Positions 10,522 through 19,360 of a stretch of DNA of 64,000 nucleotides are shown here, piece by piece. The stretch is from Mycolicibacterium tusciae JS617 (GTDB taxonomy: Bacteria > Actinomycetota > Actinomycetes > Mycobacteriales > Mycobacteriaceae). The first letter of the stretch is position 1. Each line of letters opens with the position of its first letter. The position numbers were made by a program, and so were the translations under genes. The stretch covers positions 6,343,837-6,407,836 of the forward strand of contig NZ_KI912270.1 in the NCBI RefSeq assembly GCF_000243415.2. The letters are read 5' to 3'. The notes beneath the pieces are model-generated. The model did no database searches, was not told the origin of the DNA, and was given only the letters and a program-made list of their open reading frames with translations.

Positions 10522-11253
10522 GTGATCCGCTCGGTCGCTGGAGCGCTGGCGTTCGGCACCGTACTCCCGGTGCGCTCGTCAGCGCCGTTCGGCCGAGCTG
10601 CGCTGACCGCGCTTCCGCTGGTCGGCCTGGCATTGGGAGCCGCGGCGGCCGCGACACTCTGGGCGTCGCAGTGGGCCTTCGGGCGATCGAACCCGTTGGG
10701 TGGCGTGCTCGCGGTCGCGGTGCTCCTGCTCGCCACCCGTGGCCTGCATGCCGACGGACTGTCGGATACCGCTGACGGCCTCGGCTGTTACGGCCCACCA
10801 CCCCGCGCGCTGGAGGTGATGCGCGACGGGTCCGCAGGGCCGTTCGGCGTCGCGGCGTTGGTGGTCGTGCTCATGGCACAGGCGTTCGCGTTCACGGCAT
10901 GCAGCGCAGTCGGCGTGATCGTCGCGGTCACGACGGGACGGGTGGCCGCGGTGCTGGCCTGTCGCCGCTCGGTATCCGCCGCGATGGGGAGTTCGCTTGG
11001 GGCCAGGGTCGCAGGCACCCAACCGATCGCGGTGGTTGGGATGTGGGCAGTCGTGGTCGCAACCGCGGCAGTGGTGGCGGGCCCGCGACCGTGGCAGGGA
11101 CCGCTGGCCGTCCTCGTCGCGCTGGCTTGCAGTGCGGCGCTGGTGGCGCACTGCGTGCGCCGATTCGGTGGTATCACCGGCGACGTGCTGGGTGCGGCGG
11201 TCGAGATCGCGACGACGGTGGCCGCTGTCGGGCTGGCGATCGGTCCGCACTAA
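10522..11253 (+). CDS. cobS: Adenosylcobinamide-GDP ribazoletransferase (cobalamin synthase)
   Basis: A 243-residue polytopic membrane enzyme that joins adenosylcobinamide-GDP to alpha-ribazole, the last step of cobalamin synthesis. It starts GTG ([17 protein letters not shown]). The conserved acidic segment [16 protein letters not shown], which binds the metal and substrate, is at about residues 75-90, and several hydrophobic helices fill the rest. The start is 7 nt after the cobT stop, so it closes the cobUTS operon. Membrane location and length fit the family. Confidence 0.94.
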   Translation: MIRSVAGALAFGTVLPVRSSAPFGRAALTALPLVGLALGAAAAATLWASQWAFGRSNPLGGVLAVAVLLLATRGLHADGLSDTADGLGCYGPPPRALEVMRDGSAGPFGVAALVVVLMAQAFAFTACSAVGVIVAVTTGRVAAVLACRRSVSAAMGSSLGARVAGTQPIAVVGMWAVVVATAAVVAGPRPWQGPLAVLVALACSAALVAHCVRRFGGITGDVLGAAVEIATTVAAVGLAIGPH

Positions 11254-11364
11254 CCGCGCGCGGGCCCCAGAACGCGGCACCAAGAATCTGTCAAGAATTC
11301 GTCAAGGGCGGCATCGGAGTCTTTTCCTGACCCACAAGGGGATCGACAACCGAGAGGAACCGCA

Positions 11365-11703
11365 ATGCCCACCTTCCGCCACCTCACCGCGTTCATCGGC
11401 GCCGCTGCCGTCACGTCCACCCTGGGCATCGCCGCGCTCGTCAGCGCCGGCGCCGCAGGTGCCACCACCACCGACGACATGTTCGTCAGCGTGCTGGCCG
11501 ACGAAGGCATCACGCCGCCCTCGACCCAGGAAGCGGTCAGCCTCGCCACCGACGTCTGCTCGATGTTCGACAAGGGCCAGTCGCTGTACGACGCCGTCGA
11601 CTCCGTCTCCACCACCACCGATTTGGCGGAAGAGGACTCCGCGTTCTTCGTCGGCGCGTCTGTCGCCACGTACTGCCCCGAGCATGACGCTGCCGTTAGC
11701 TAG
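11365..11703 (+). CDS. Small exported DUF732 protein
   Basis: A 112-residue secreted protein with a Sec signal peptide (about residues 1-33, cleavage likely after AGA) and a DUF732 domain containing two cysteines (VCSMFDKG and TYCPEH) that probably form a disulfide. DUF732 proteins are small, abundant and largely uncharacterised exported proteins of mycobacteria. GAGAGGA precedes the ATG. Its TAG stop overlaps the TAG stop of the convergent ilvE gene within the same four bases. It occupies the slot between cobS and ilvE where M. tuberculosis has a different gene (Rv2209). Confidence 0.85.
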   Translation: MPTFRHLTAFIGAAAVTSTLGIAALVSAGAAGATTTDDMFVSVLADEGITPPSTQEAVSLATDVCSMFDKGQSLYDAVDSVSTTTDLAEEDSAFFVGASVATYCPEHDAAVS

Positions 11704-12806
11704 CTGAGTCTGGCCATCCAGCCGTGCGTGTCGGCGAACGTGCCCCGCTGAATTCCGGTCAGCGTGTCGCGCAGGGCCATGGTGATTTCGCCGGGGCCGC
11801 CGTCGGCGATGGTGAACTCGCCGTCGGCGTGCTTGACGCGGGCGACGGGTGTGATGACCGCCGCGGTGCCGCAAGCGAAGACCTCGGTGATCTCGCCTGC
11901 CGCCGCCTTCTTCTGCCATTCGTCGACGTCGATCTTGCGTTCCTCGACGGCGAATCCGGCGTCGGTTGCCAACTGCAGCAAGGAATCTCGTGTGACACCG
12001 GGAAGTATCGAGCCGCTCAACTCCGGGGTGACCAAGCGTGCCGAACCGCCGCTGCCGAACACGAAGAACAGGTTCATGCCACCCATCTCTTCGACATAGC
12101 GACGCTCCGCGGCATCCAGCCACACAACCTGATCGCAGTCGTTCTCGGTTGCCTGCGCCTGCGCGAGCAGTGATGCGGCGTAGTTGCCGCCGAACTTGGC
12201 GGCGCCGGTGCCCCCGGGGCAGGCGCGCACGTACTCCGTCGACAGCCACACGCTGACCGGTTTGATGCCGCCCTTGAAGTACGCGCCGGCCGGCGACGCG
12301 ATGACCATGTAGCGGTACTCGTTGGCTGGTCGCACACCGAGGCCCGGTTCGGTGGCGATGGTGAACGGGCGCAGGTACAGCGACTCTTCACCTCCGGCCG
12401 ATGGCACCCACGGCTCGTCGACGGCGATCAGTTGGCGCAGCGACTCGATGAACACCTCCTCGGGCAGTTCGGGGATCGCGAGGCGTCGCGCCGATGTCCT
12501 CAGTCGCCGGGCATTGGACTCCGGCCGGAACGACACGATGGATCCGTCGGCCCAGCGGTAGGCCTTGAGCCCCTCGAAGATCTCCTGGGCGTAGTGCAGC
12601 ACGATTGCCGACGGGTCGAGTTGGATCGGGCCGTAGGGGGTCACCCGCGCGTCGTGCCAACCCTTGCCGTCGATGTAGTCGATCGACACCATGTGGTCGG
12701 TGTGGAACTGGCCGAATCCGGGATTGGCCAGGATCGATGCCCGTACCTCGTCGCTCGCCGGAGTTGCGTTGCGCTCAACGGTGAACTCGAGGGGGCCGTC
12801 AGTCAT
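11700..12806 (-). CDS. ilvE: Branched-chain amino acid aminotransferase
   Basis: A 368-residue fold-type IV PLP aminotransferase that makes leucine, isoleucine and valine from their keto acids. The PLP lysine is in [14 protein letters not shown], and the phosphate-binding part near the C-terminus shows [10 protein letters not shown] chose the ATG at 12806 ([13 protein letters not shown]), which gives the same length as the M. tuberculosis enzyme; upstream in-frame sequence to 12917 overlaps the end of gcvT. It is downstream of gcvT on the same strand with a 22-nt gap. Confidence 0.95.
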   Translation of the reverse strand: MTDGPLEFTVERNATPASDEVRASILANPGFGQFHTDHMVSIDYIDGKGWHDARVTPYGPIQLDPSAIVLHYAQEIFEGLKAYRWADGSIVSFRPESNARRLRTSARRLAIPELPEEVFIESLRQLIAVDEPWVPSAGGEESLYLRPFTIATEPGLGVRPANEYRYMVIASPAGAYFKGGIKPVSVWLSTEYVRACPGGTGAAKFGGNYAASLLAQAQATENDCDQVVWLDAAERRYVEEMGGMNLFFVFGSGGSARLVTPELSGSILPGVTRDSLLQLATDAGFAVEERKIDVDEWQKKAAAGEITEVFACGTAAVITPVARVKHADGEFTIADGGPGEITMALRDTLTGIQRGTFADTHGWMARLS

Positions 12807-12828
12807 GCAGCGATTGTATATCCGCTGA

Positions 12829-13947
12829 CTACCGAGTTTTCGGCTCGACGAATGGCGGCCTGACGACCTCACATTCGAGGGCGCGGCCGCGGACGTCGAC
12901 CGAGACTGTCTGCCCATCGGCGATCTCGGCGTCGGTGTCGATCAGCGCGAGTGCGATGCCGACTTTCAAAGTCGGAGAGAATGTTCCCGATGTCGTGACG
13001 CCGACCTGGCGGTCCCCGTCGAGCACGGCGAGGTTGGGCCGCAGCACCCCGCGTCCGACAGCCTTCAACCCGCGCAGCAGCCGTCGCGGTCCGGCCTCCT
13101 TCTCGGCCAGCAGCGCCTCGCGGCCCCAGAATGCGTCCTTTTTCCAGCCGATGGCCCAGCCGCACCGCGCCTGCAGCGGCGACAATTCGAGGGACAGTTC
13201 GTGGCCGTGCAACGGGTAGCCCATCTCGGTGCGCAGGGTGTCGCGGGCACCCAGGCCCGCCAGCTCTCCCCCGGCCGAACCGACGGCGTCGACCAGCGCG
13301 TCGAACACCACGGGAGCCTGATCCCACGGCGGCAGCAGCTCATAGCCGTGCTCGCCGGTGTAGCCGGTGCGGCACACGCGCACCGGGACACCGTTGAATT
13401 CGGCGTCGACGTACGCCATGTAGTCCATATCGGTCGCCAGCCCCAGTGCGGCGAGGACGTCGGGCGACTTCGGTCCCTGCACCGCCAGTACCGCATAGGA
13501 CCGGTGCTCGTCAGTGATCGTGAGCCCGGCGGGGGCTCGTTCGGCCAGCGCGGCGACGACGGCGGCGGTGTTGGCCGCATTGGGCACCAGGAAGATCTCG
13601 TCGTCGGATACGTAGTACGCGATCAGATCGTCTACCACCCCGGCAACTCCGCCTGAGTCGGTGCAGCACAACGTGTATTGCGCCTTGCCGGGCCCGATGC
13701 GACGCAGGTCGTTGGTGAGCGCGGAGTTGACGTAGGCGGCCGCACCCGGACCGCGCACCAGTGCCTTGCCGAGGTGACTCACGTCGAAAAGACCCACGGC
13801 CTCCCGCGTTGCGGTGTGCTCGCTGACGGTGCCGGCATAGGAAACCGGCATCAGCCAGCCGCCGAATTCGGCGAAGCTGGCGCCGAGCTGACGGTGACGG
13901 TCCTCGAGGGGACCCTGCAAGACTTCGCTCGCCTGCGTCTTCTCCAC
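12829..13947 (-). CDS. gcvT: Glycine cleavage system T protein (aminomethyltransferase)
   Basis: A 372-residue GcvT, which transfers the methylene group from the aminomethyl-lipoyl H protein to tetrahydrofolate and releases ammonia. The N-terminal signature [18 protein letters not shown] and the segment [16 protein letters not shown] are typical, and the C-terminal beta-barrel part includes [12 protein letters not shown]. The start is a GTG. The T protein depends on lipoylated GcvH, so it links loosely to the lipB-lipA genes in the same window. No gcvH or gcvP is nearby, as in M. tuberculosis. Confidence 0.95.
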   Translation of the reverse strand: MEKTQASEVLQGPLEDRHRQLGASFAEFGGWLMPVSYAGTVSEHTATREAVGLFDVSHLGKALVRGPGAAAYVNSALTNDLRRIGPGKAQYTLCCTDSGGVAGVVDDLIAYYVSDDEIFLVPNAANTAAVVAALAERAPAGLTITDEHRSYAVLAVQGPKSPDVLAALGLATDMDYMAYVDAEFNGVPVRVCRTGYTGEHGYELLPPWDQAPVVFDALVDAVGSAGGELAGLGARDTLRTEMGYPLHGHELSLELSPLQARCGWAIGWKKDAFWGREALLAEKEAGPRRLLRGLKAVGRGVLRPNLAVLDGDRQVGVTTSGTFSPTLKVGIALALIDTDAEIADGQTVSVDVRGRALECEVVRPPFVEPKTR

Positions 13948-13991
13948 GCAATCAACCCTAATCGGACCGTCGACGCTGGCAGACTCGGGGC

Positions 13992-15077
13992 GTGGTCGAT
14001 TTCGACGCCCTGGAGGCAGCCGGAATCGCGAATGCGCGCCAGCGTGCCGCGCTCATCGAGTATCTGGACGGTCTGGGCTTCACGACCGACGAAATGGTCG
14101 AGGCCGAGCGTCGCGGGCGCCTGTTCGGGCTGGCCGGCGATGCGCTGCAGGGGCCCGGCCCGCCGACCCACAGCCTGCGTACGGCGGCCGAGGCAATCAG
14201 GATTCCCGTCGAGGAGGTCGCGACCGCCTGGGCGGCGATGGGGCTCTCGATCTCGGAGATGGACGCACGCACGTTGAGCCATGCCGACGTCGACGGGCTG
14301 ACGATGTGGGTGGCCATCAAGAATCTGGTCGGCGACGATGCCGCGCTCGGGTTCCTGCGGGTGCTCGGAAATTCGATGGCCAGGCTGGCCGAAGCGGCAG
14401 GGACGATGGCGCGCATGGTGCAACCCGATCTGCTGATGGTGGTCAGCGGCGACGAACTCACCACCGCGAAGGCGTATCGCTCGGTCGCCGAGATCACGCA
14501 CCGGTTCGACGTGCTGATGAACGCGGTGTTCTGGCAGCACCTCGACAGCGCCCGAACCCATTTCGAGGGAGTCGTCACCGATGCGTCGGCGAACGTGACG
14601 TGTGGGATCGGATTCGCGGATATGACCGGCTTCACGACGCTCACGCAGACGCTCCCGCCGACCGAACTGTTCACGCTGCTCACCGACATCGGCGGCTCGG
14701 TTTCGGACATGGTGCACGGCGCCGGCGGCCGTCTGGTGAAGTTCATCGGCGATGAGGTGATGTGGGTGACGTCGACGCCCGAGCTGTTGGTCAAGGTGGC
14801 GGTGGACCTTGTCGAGCACTCACGGGCCCAGGAAGTCGGCCTGAAGGTGCGCGCTGGACTCGGCTACGGCTCAGTGCTGTCCATCGCAGGCGATTACCTC
14901 GGTACTGCGGTCAACCTGGCCAGCCGATTGGTGGACGCGGCGGCGCCGGGTCAGATCCTGGCATCAGCCGACGTTCGCAACGCGCTGCCCGACCTGCCTG
15001 CCATCGCCCTGGAGCCGTTGATACTCAAGGGGTTCGACGATCCGGTCCTGGCCTACGACCTGCGTCTCTCCCGCTGA
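13992..15077 (+). CDS. Class III adenylate cyclase (Rv2212-type)
   Basis: A 361-residue cyclase with an N-terminal helical regulatory domain (about residues 1-190) and a C-terminal class III catalytic domain. Catalytic features are visible: the first metal Asp in [12 protein letters not shown] (about residue 211), the substrate-specifying Lys and second metal Asp in VKFIGDEVM (about 249-257), and the Asn and Arg that stabilise the transition state in AVNLASRLV. All key residues of an active ATP cyclase therefore appear present. The N-terminal domain resembles that of Rv2212 and Rv1264, which are reported to respond to pH and fatty acids; applying this here is inference. Start is GTG, 44 nt from the divergent gcvT start. 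Confidence 0.9.
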   Translation: MVDFDALEAAGIANARQRAALIEYLDGLGFTTDEMVEAERRGRLFGLAGDALQGPGPPTHSLRTAAEAIRIPVEEVATAWAAMGLSISEMDARTLSHADVDGLTMWVAIKNLVGDDAALGFLRVLGNSMARLAEAAGTMARMVQPDLLMVVSGDELTTAKAYRSVAEITHRFDVLMNAVFWQHLDSARTHFEGVVTDASANVTCGIGFADMTGFTTLTQTLPPTELFTLLTDIGGSVSDMVHGAGGRLVKFIGDEVMWVTSTPELLVKVAVDLVEHSRAQEVGLKVRAGLGYGSVLSIAGDYLGTAVNLASRLVDAAAPGQILASADVRNALPDLPAIALEPLILKGFDDPVLAYDLRLSR

Positions 15078-15081
15078 GCGA

Positions 15082-15087
15082 TAGGGT
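15082..15087 (+). promoter_or_regulatory. Candidate -10 hexamer for leaderless pepB transcript
   Basis: TAGGGT ends 8 nt before the GTG at 15096. The spacing fits transcription beginning at the start codon. It overlaps the very end of the preceding intergenic space after the cyclase stop. Confidence 0.45.
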
Positions 15088-15095
15088 TGTCGTTC

Positions 15096-16619
15096 GTGAG
15101 CCCAGCAAATTCCGGTTATCAGGCCCCCACCGTCACCGTCAGCTCGTCGCTGCCCAAGCGCAAGGTCGACGCCGTGCTGATCGTGCCCGTGGTCAGCGGG
15201 TCCGACGATGACGCCAGGGCGACGGTCGTCGCGAATCCTTTCCTCGACGCCGAGGCGGTGGGTGAGATCGAGGTGGCCCTCGAAGCGCTCGGCGCCAAGG
15301 GCACCCCAGATCAGGTAACCAGGGTCATCGCACCGTCGCTCCCGGTGACCAGCGTGGTGGCGATCGGGCTGGGCAAGAACAGCGGAGAGTGGCCGGCCGA
15401 CGTGATCCGCCGAGCCGCCGGGGCGGCCGCGCGATCGCTCAACGGTGTCGAGACGGTATTCACGACGCTGTCGGACATCGACCTGGGCGCCGCAATCGAA
15501 GGGCTGATCCTGGGCGCATACCGGTTCAGCGAGTTCCGCAGCGGGAAGACCGCTCCCAAGGACAACGGGCTGCGCGCGATCACCGCACTGGTGGTCGACA
15601 CCAAAGCGAAGACGAAGGAAGCCGCGGTCAGGGCCGCTGACATCGCGACCGCCGTGGCGACCGCGCGCGATTTCGTGAACACTCCGCCAAGCCACCTTTA
15701 CCCCGCCGAATTCGCCAAACGCGCAAAGGGTTTGGGAGAAGATGCGGGCCTCGATGTGGAGGTGCTCGACGAGAAGGCGCTCTCCAAGGACGGTTACGGC
15801 GGGATCGTCGGCGTTGGCAAGGGCTCATCGCGCCCGCCCCGGCTGGTCCGACTCGCTTACCGCGGGGGCAAGGGCAAGAAGTCGAAGAAGGTGGCCCTGG
15901 TCGGTAAGGGCATCACGTTCGACACCGGCGGCATCTCGATCAAGCCGGCCGCCAACATGCACCACATGACCTCGGATATGGGCGGCGCCGCCGCCGTCAT
16001 CGCCACCGTGGTGCTGGCCGCCAAGCAAAAGCTGCCGATCGACGTCATCGCGACGGTGCCCATGGCGGAGAACATGCCCTCGTCGACCGCGCAGCGGCCC
16101 GGCGACGTGCTCACCCAGTACGGCGGCATCACGGTCGAGGTGATCAACACCGACGCCGAGGGCAGGCTGATCCTGGCCGACGGCATCGTGCGGGCCTGCG
16201 AGGACGACCCCGACTACCTGATCGAGACGTCGACGCTGACCGGCGCCCAAACCGTAGCGCTCGGTGCGCGCACTCCGGGCGTCATGGGCAGCGAGGAGTT
16301 CCGTGATCGGGTGGCCCAGCGCAGCCAGCAGGTTGGCGAGAATGCGTGGGCCATGCCGTTGCCCGAGGAACTCAAGGACGACCTGAAGTCGACGGTCGCT
16401 GATCTGGCCAACGTGAGCGGTTCGCGCTACGCCGGAATGCTGGTCGCCGGTACGTATTTGCGCGAGTTCGTCGCCGACGGGGTCCAGTGGGCGCACATCG
16501 ACATCGCTGCGCCGGCGTACAACACCGGCGGACCGTGGGGTTACACCGGCAAGGGCGGCACCGGCGTGCCGACGCGGACGATGTTCGCCGTCCTGGAGGA
16601 CATCGCGCAGAACGGCTAA
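15096..16619 (+). CDS. pepB: Leucyl aminopeptidase, M17 family
   Basis: A 507-residue cytosolic M17 aminopeptidase that removes N-terminal residues with two metal ions. The catalytic C-terminal domain holds [16 protein letters not shown] (about residues 265-280), with the metal-binding Lys and Asp, and [12 protein letters not shown] (about 350-361), with the Asp/Glu ligands and catalytic Arg; TSDMGGAA lies between. I prefer the GTG at 15096 (VSPANSGYQ) to an upstream TTG because of the TAGGGT hexamer 8 nt upstream. Rv2213 is the counterpart. In M. tuberculosis ephD follows; here two insertion sequences lie between. Confidence 0.94.
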   Translation: MSPANSGYQAPTVTVSSSLPKRKVDAVLIVPVVSGSDDDARATVVANPFLDAEAVGEIEVALEALGAKGTPDQVTRVIAPSLPVTSVVAIGLGKNSGEWPADVIRRAAGAAARSLNGVETVFTTLSDIDLGAAIEGLILGAYRFSEFRSGKTAPKDNGLRAITALVVDTKAKTKEAAVRAADIATAVATARDFVNTPPSHLYPAEFAKRAKGLGEDAGLDVEVLDEKALSKDGYGGIVGVGKGSSRPPRLVRLAYRGGKGKKSKKVALVGKGITFDTGGISIKPAANMHHMTSDMGGAAAVIATVVLAAKQKLPIDVIATVPMAENMPSSTAQRPGDVLTQYGGITVEVINTDAEGRLILADGIVRACEDDPDYLIETSTLTGAQTVALGARTPGVMGSEEFRDRVAQRSQQVGENAWAMPLPEELKDDLKSTVADLANVSGSRYAGMLVAGTYLREFVADGVQWAHIDIAAPAYNTGGPWGYTGKGGTGVPTRTMFAVLEDIAQNG

Positions 16620-16681
16620 CCAGTCAGCGGCCGCTCCGTCGAACGTGGGTTACCCGCACGCCGTAGCCCGGCGTTGTCAAG

Positions 16682-16697
16682 CGGTCAATGCAACGTC
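16682..16697 (+). repeat. Left terminal inverted repeat of the IS30 element
   Basis: CGGTCAATGCAACGTC. It pairs with the right copy at 13 of 16 positions and lies 9 nt past the transposase stop. Confidence 0.7.
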
Positions 16698-16706
16698 GGC
16701 TGTTGG

Positions 16707-16871
16707 TCAGGCTGCTTGGTCGATGAGTGCGGCGAGTCGGTCGGCGGGCGTGTCGAGGTCCAAGGTAGGTCGGGGTCGGGTGTTGAGTTTGTCTTGGATC
16801 CGTTTGAGGTCGGCCTTGGTGTGCATGCTCAGGTCGGCGCCCTTCTCGAACCAGAACCGCAGGAGCCGGTT
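16707..16871 (-). pseudogene. 3' part of the split IS30-family transposase gene
   Basis: The minus strand encodes 54 residues and a TGA: NRLLRFWFEKGADLSMHTK is followed by a segment ending ALIDQAA. This is the C-terminal end of an IS30 transposase. Joined to the part at 18188-19234 it continues in frame directly after NENT, restoring a 403-residue protein. The break falls two codons after the catalytic Glu of the DDE triad. It is cut from its start by the IS110 element, so no complete transposase can be made. Confidence 0.88.
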
Positions 16872-16878
16872 GATGCTT

Positions 16879-17943
16879 CTATGTCAATGCGAGTGGTTGG
16901 CATCTGGCGATTTGGTGCTGCCAGGAGGCTTGGTCGGTGTGCATCGCTCGGTAGATCACATCGACGAGGTGGCGCTTGAGGATGCGTCTGGCGCCGCGGG
17001 CACCCTTCGTCGGTTCTTGGCGTGCGATGAGTTTTTGAGCCGCCGGGTTGAAGCGTGTCTGCACGATCGCCGCCGTGTAAAGGACGCTGTTGAGACGGCG
17101 GTTGCCGCCTCGATGAAGTCGGTGACGTTCGTTGTCTGATGAATAGACGGGAATCGGAGCGCACCCGGTGTAGCGGGCTAGTTTGGCTGAGCTCGAAAAC
17201 CGTTCGATGTCACCGATTTCGGAGAGCAGCACCGCTGCGGAGTTGTGGCTGATCCCGGTTATTGCCAACAGGTTCGGCGTAAGGGGCGTGACGAGCTCTT
17301 TGATCCTGATGTCGAGATCGTGGATGCGGTTGTTGGCCTCGGCGAGCTCGCTGATCATCGTGACGATCACCTGTCGTACGTGGATGCCCACCTCTGCGGC
17401 TTCGAGCCGCGCGGTCAACGCCGCTACTACCTTGGCCCGCGCCAGGTCGCCGGGCGTGTGGTCAAGCCACAGATGCGATTGCGCCTTGAGCTGGTTGATC
17501 ATCATGGTGCGGCGTTTGACGAGGTCAGCACGGTAGTCGGTGAGAACGCGGAGTTCGCGGACCCGCTCGTCGATGCGATGGCGGGTCAGATCCGGTGTCG
17601 CGATCGCGGCATGTGCGGCCGCGACGGCATCGATGGCATCTGACTTGGAGCCCGTGGCGGCGTGCAACTTACGATGCGCGGCGGTCAGCCGGCTAGGAAC
17701 CCACACCACCTCTTGACCCGCAAGCAGCAGTCCATCGGCCAGCCGGCGGGCAAAGCCGTGACCGTCTTCGATGGCCCAGGTCACTGGGGTGGCGTCCGTG
17801 ATCGCGCGAATCCAGGTGAGCACCGCGGTAATCAGCAGCCCATCGTTTTTCACGGTCAGCGGCTTGCCTATGCGATTACCGCGAGCATCGACAGCCACCG
17901 CAACATGGACGTGCTTGTGTGGGTCGATCCCTACTGTCACCAT
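16879..17943 (-). CDS. IS110-family transposase (DEDD recombinase)
   Basis: A 354-residue recombinase. The N-terminal RuvC-like domain shows the acidic set Asp7 (VGIDPHKH), Glu59 (AIEDGHG), Asp102 and Asp105 (SDAIDAV). A coiled-coil linker follows (about residues 125-215). The C-terminal Transposase_20 domain contains LLAITGISHNSAAVLLSEIG, GCAPIPVYSSDNERH, where Ser268 or Ser269 is the likely catalytic serine, and HRGGNRRLNSVLY. GGAGGG lies 8 nt before the ATG. Length and motifs suggest an intact, potentially active enzyme. Family members use a bridge RNA to choose target and donor DNA; whether this one does is inferred. Confidence 0.92.
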   Translation of the reverse strand: MVTVGIDPHKHVHVAVAVDARGNRIGKPLTVKNDGLLITAVLTWIRAITDATPVTWAIEDGHGFARRLADGLLLAGQEVVWVPSRLTAAHRKLHAATGSKSDAIDAVAAAHAAIATPDLTRHRIDERVRELRVLTDYRADLVKRRTMMINQLKAQSHLWLDHTPGDLARAKVVAALTARLEAAEVGIHVRQVIVTMISELAEANNRIHDLDIRIKELVTPLTPNLLAITGISHNSAAVLLSEIGDIERFSSSAKLARYTGCAPIPVYSSDNERHRLHRGGNRRLNSVLYTAAIVQTRFNPAAQKLIARQEPTKGARGARRILKRHLVDVIYRAMHTDQASWQHQIARCQPLALT

Positions 17944-18187
17944 CGAAATGTCCCTCCGCTCATCCGGGTGACGGGACGATGGCGGGGGCTCTGCCCGGTG
18001 GACAGACCTATTGCGAGTTGAAGGCTCAGCAGGCTTCTATCAGGTCACACCGGTCAGGGCTCTTGCCTCGAGCCGCTGTGGACAAATCAACGGAAGGCCA
18101 TTCACGGCACGTGTTTTCCGAGTCACCGAGCAGCTCACCGGGTCGGCTCCCGTCGAAACCGTCCGGTTCTAACACTGTGCACCAATA
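17944..18187 (-). ncRNA. Candidate bridge-RNA region of the IS110 element
   Basis: The 244-nt non-coding left end of the IS110 element, read on the minus strand toward the transposase. It contains a small perfect hairpin near the outer end (arms AACCG and CGGTT with a 2-nt loop, 18157-18168) and further short complementary stretches. In the IS110 group such a region produces the bridge RNA with target- and donor-binding loops. The exact RNA ends and loops cannot be fixed by eye. Confidence 0.45.
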
Positions 18188-19234
18188 GGTGTTCTCGTTG
18201 GTGCCCCGTTGCCAGGGCGAGTGAGGATCGCAGAAGTAGACCGGCGCCTGCAGTTGCAGATCGATGGTGCGCCAGTTGGCCATCTCGCTGCCCCGGTCCC
18301 AGGTGATGGTGCGCCGCAGGTGCGCCGGCAGCTCGCTCATCGCCCCGATCATCGCGGTGGCCACCGACTCGGCGGTGTGATCGGCGGGCAGGTGTAACAG
18401 GATGGTGAACCGAGTACTGCGCTCCACCAATGTGCCTATGGCACTGGTATTTCCGGCGCCCATGATCAAGTCTCCCTCCCAGTGCCCGGGCACTGCCCGG
18501 TCGGCGGCCTCGGCGGGGCGATCACGGATGGTGAAGACCGATCCCGGTGGATAGACGCCGGCACGGGTGACCGACCGGTGGGGTTTACGGGCCGCCCGTT
18601 TGGTCGATAGACACTTGTGCAGGTCAGCCCGGAGTTGACCACGGGTTTGGACGTAGAGGCATTTGTAGATGGTTTCGTGGCTCACCCGTGCCAGCTTGTC
18701 ATCGGGATGATCGCGGACCAACAGCTCGGAGATCAGCTTCGGACTCCACCCGTCGTCCATCGCCGTTTCGATCATGGCGCACAGCACCGGGTCATCGAGG
18801 GTGAACCCCTTGGGACGCTTGGCCTTCTGAGCAGCCCGGGCATGGGCCATCCCGGCGTGGTAATCCCCGTCAGGGTTGCTGTTGCGGTGCACTTCTCGCC
18901 AGACGACGCTGGCGTCCCGGCCGATCTTCTCGCCGATCCGTTCGTAGGTGAGCCCGTTGTCGCGGCCGCGCATGATCTCGATGCGTTCATCCAGGCTGAG
19001 GCGATGCCCCCGGCCGCCGAGACGGTCGGGATCGCCGGAGGTGATCAGGCCGTGGGTTCTCTCGGAGTTCTGTCCGCGCAGTAGTGGCATTGCGCCAGCC
19101 TGACGCCACCACAGACTCGCCGCCGTAGTCGACACGCCCATGTCCCTGGCCACCCGCTCCAACGGCTCACCCAGGCAGACCCGATCGAACAACTCCCGCC
19201 GCGTCGACCTCGAATGCGGATAACCACTCGGCAT
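18188..19234 (-). pseudogene. 5' part of the split IS30-family transposase gene
   Basis: The first 349 residues of an IS30 transposase. An N-terminal HTH region (SLDERIEIMRGRDNGLTYE) precedes the DDE catalytic core, with Asp in GHWEGDLIMG, Asp in ITWDRGSEMA and Glu in QRGTNENT. Reading continues past 18188 into IS110 DNA for about 54 foreign codons to a stop near 18026, giving a chimeric end. The ATG at 19234 is chosen because GAGGGG lies 6 nt upstream; a TTG at 19240 is possible. Inactive unless the inner element is removed precisely. Confidence 0.88.
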
Positions 19235-19254
19235 GTGCAACCCCTCTGATCACA

Positions 19255-19270
19255 GATATTGCACTGACCG
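19255..19270 (-). repeat. Right terminal inverted repeat of the IS30 element
   Basis: Read on the minus strand it is CGGTCAGTGCAATATC, matching the left end. It lies 20 nt upstream of the transposase ATG. Confidence 0.7.
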
Positions 19271-19360
19271 TATGAATCCGCCCCCGGTTTGGCGTGACAC
19301 AACCCCACACTCGTGAGTGGCAGCAGGTCCATCGGCTCGGCTACTCGACCGATCCGTTAG

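Larger units (their letters stand above)
16872..18187 (-). mobile_element. IS110-family insertion sequence
   Basis: About 1316 bp placed exactly between two codons of the IS30 transposase gene, so its ends are fixed by the restored reading frame to within a base or two. It has no terminal inverted repeats and no visible target duplication, both usual for IS110. The transposase gene occupies most of it, with only 7 nt after its stop but about 244 nt before its start. This layout, a long non-coding left end and a very short right end, matches the IS110 group in which the bridge RNA is encoded upstream of the recombinase. Confidence 0.85.
16682..19270 (-). mobile_element. IS30-family insertion sequence, interrupted by an IS110-family element
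   Basis: The element is bounded by imperfect terminal inverted repeats at 16682-16697 and 19255-19270; both read CGGTCARTGCAAYRTC from the outside inward. The inner content is one IS30-type transposase gene reading leftward, split by an IS110-family element at 16872-18187. Without the inner element the IS30 copy is about 1.27 kb, normal for the family. It sits between pepB and ephD, where other mycobacteria have no gene. I could not define a target-site duplication, and the inverted repeats may extend a few bases further out. Confidence 0.85.

Noticed and set aside
16620..16681. Possible terminator hairpin after pepB
   Set aside because: CGTGGGTTACCCGCACG is only partly self-complementary and has mismatches in the stem; too weak to call.
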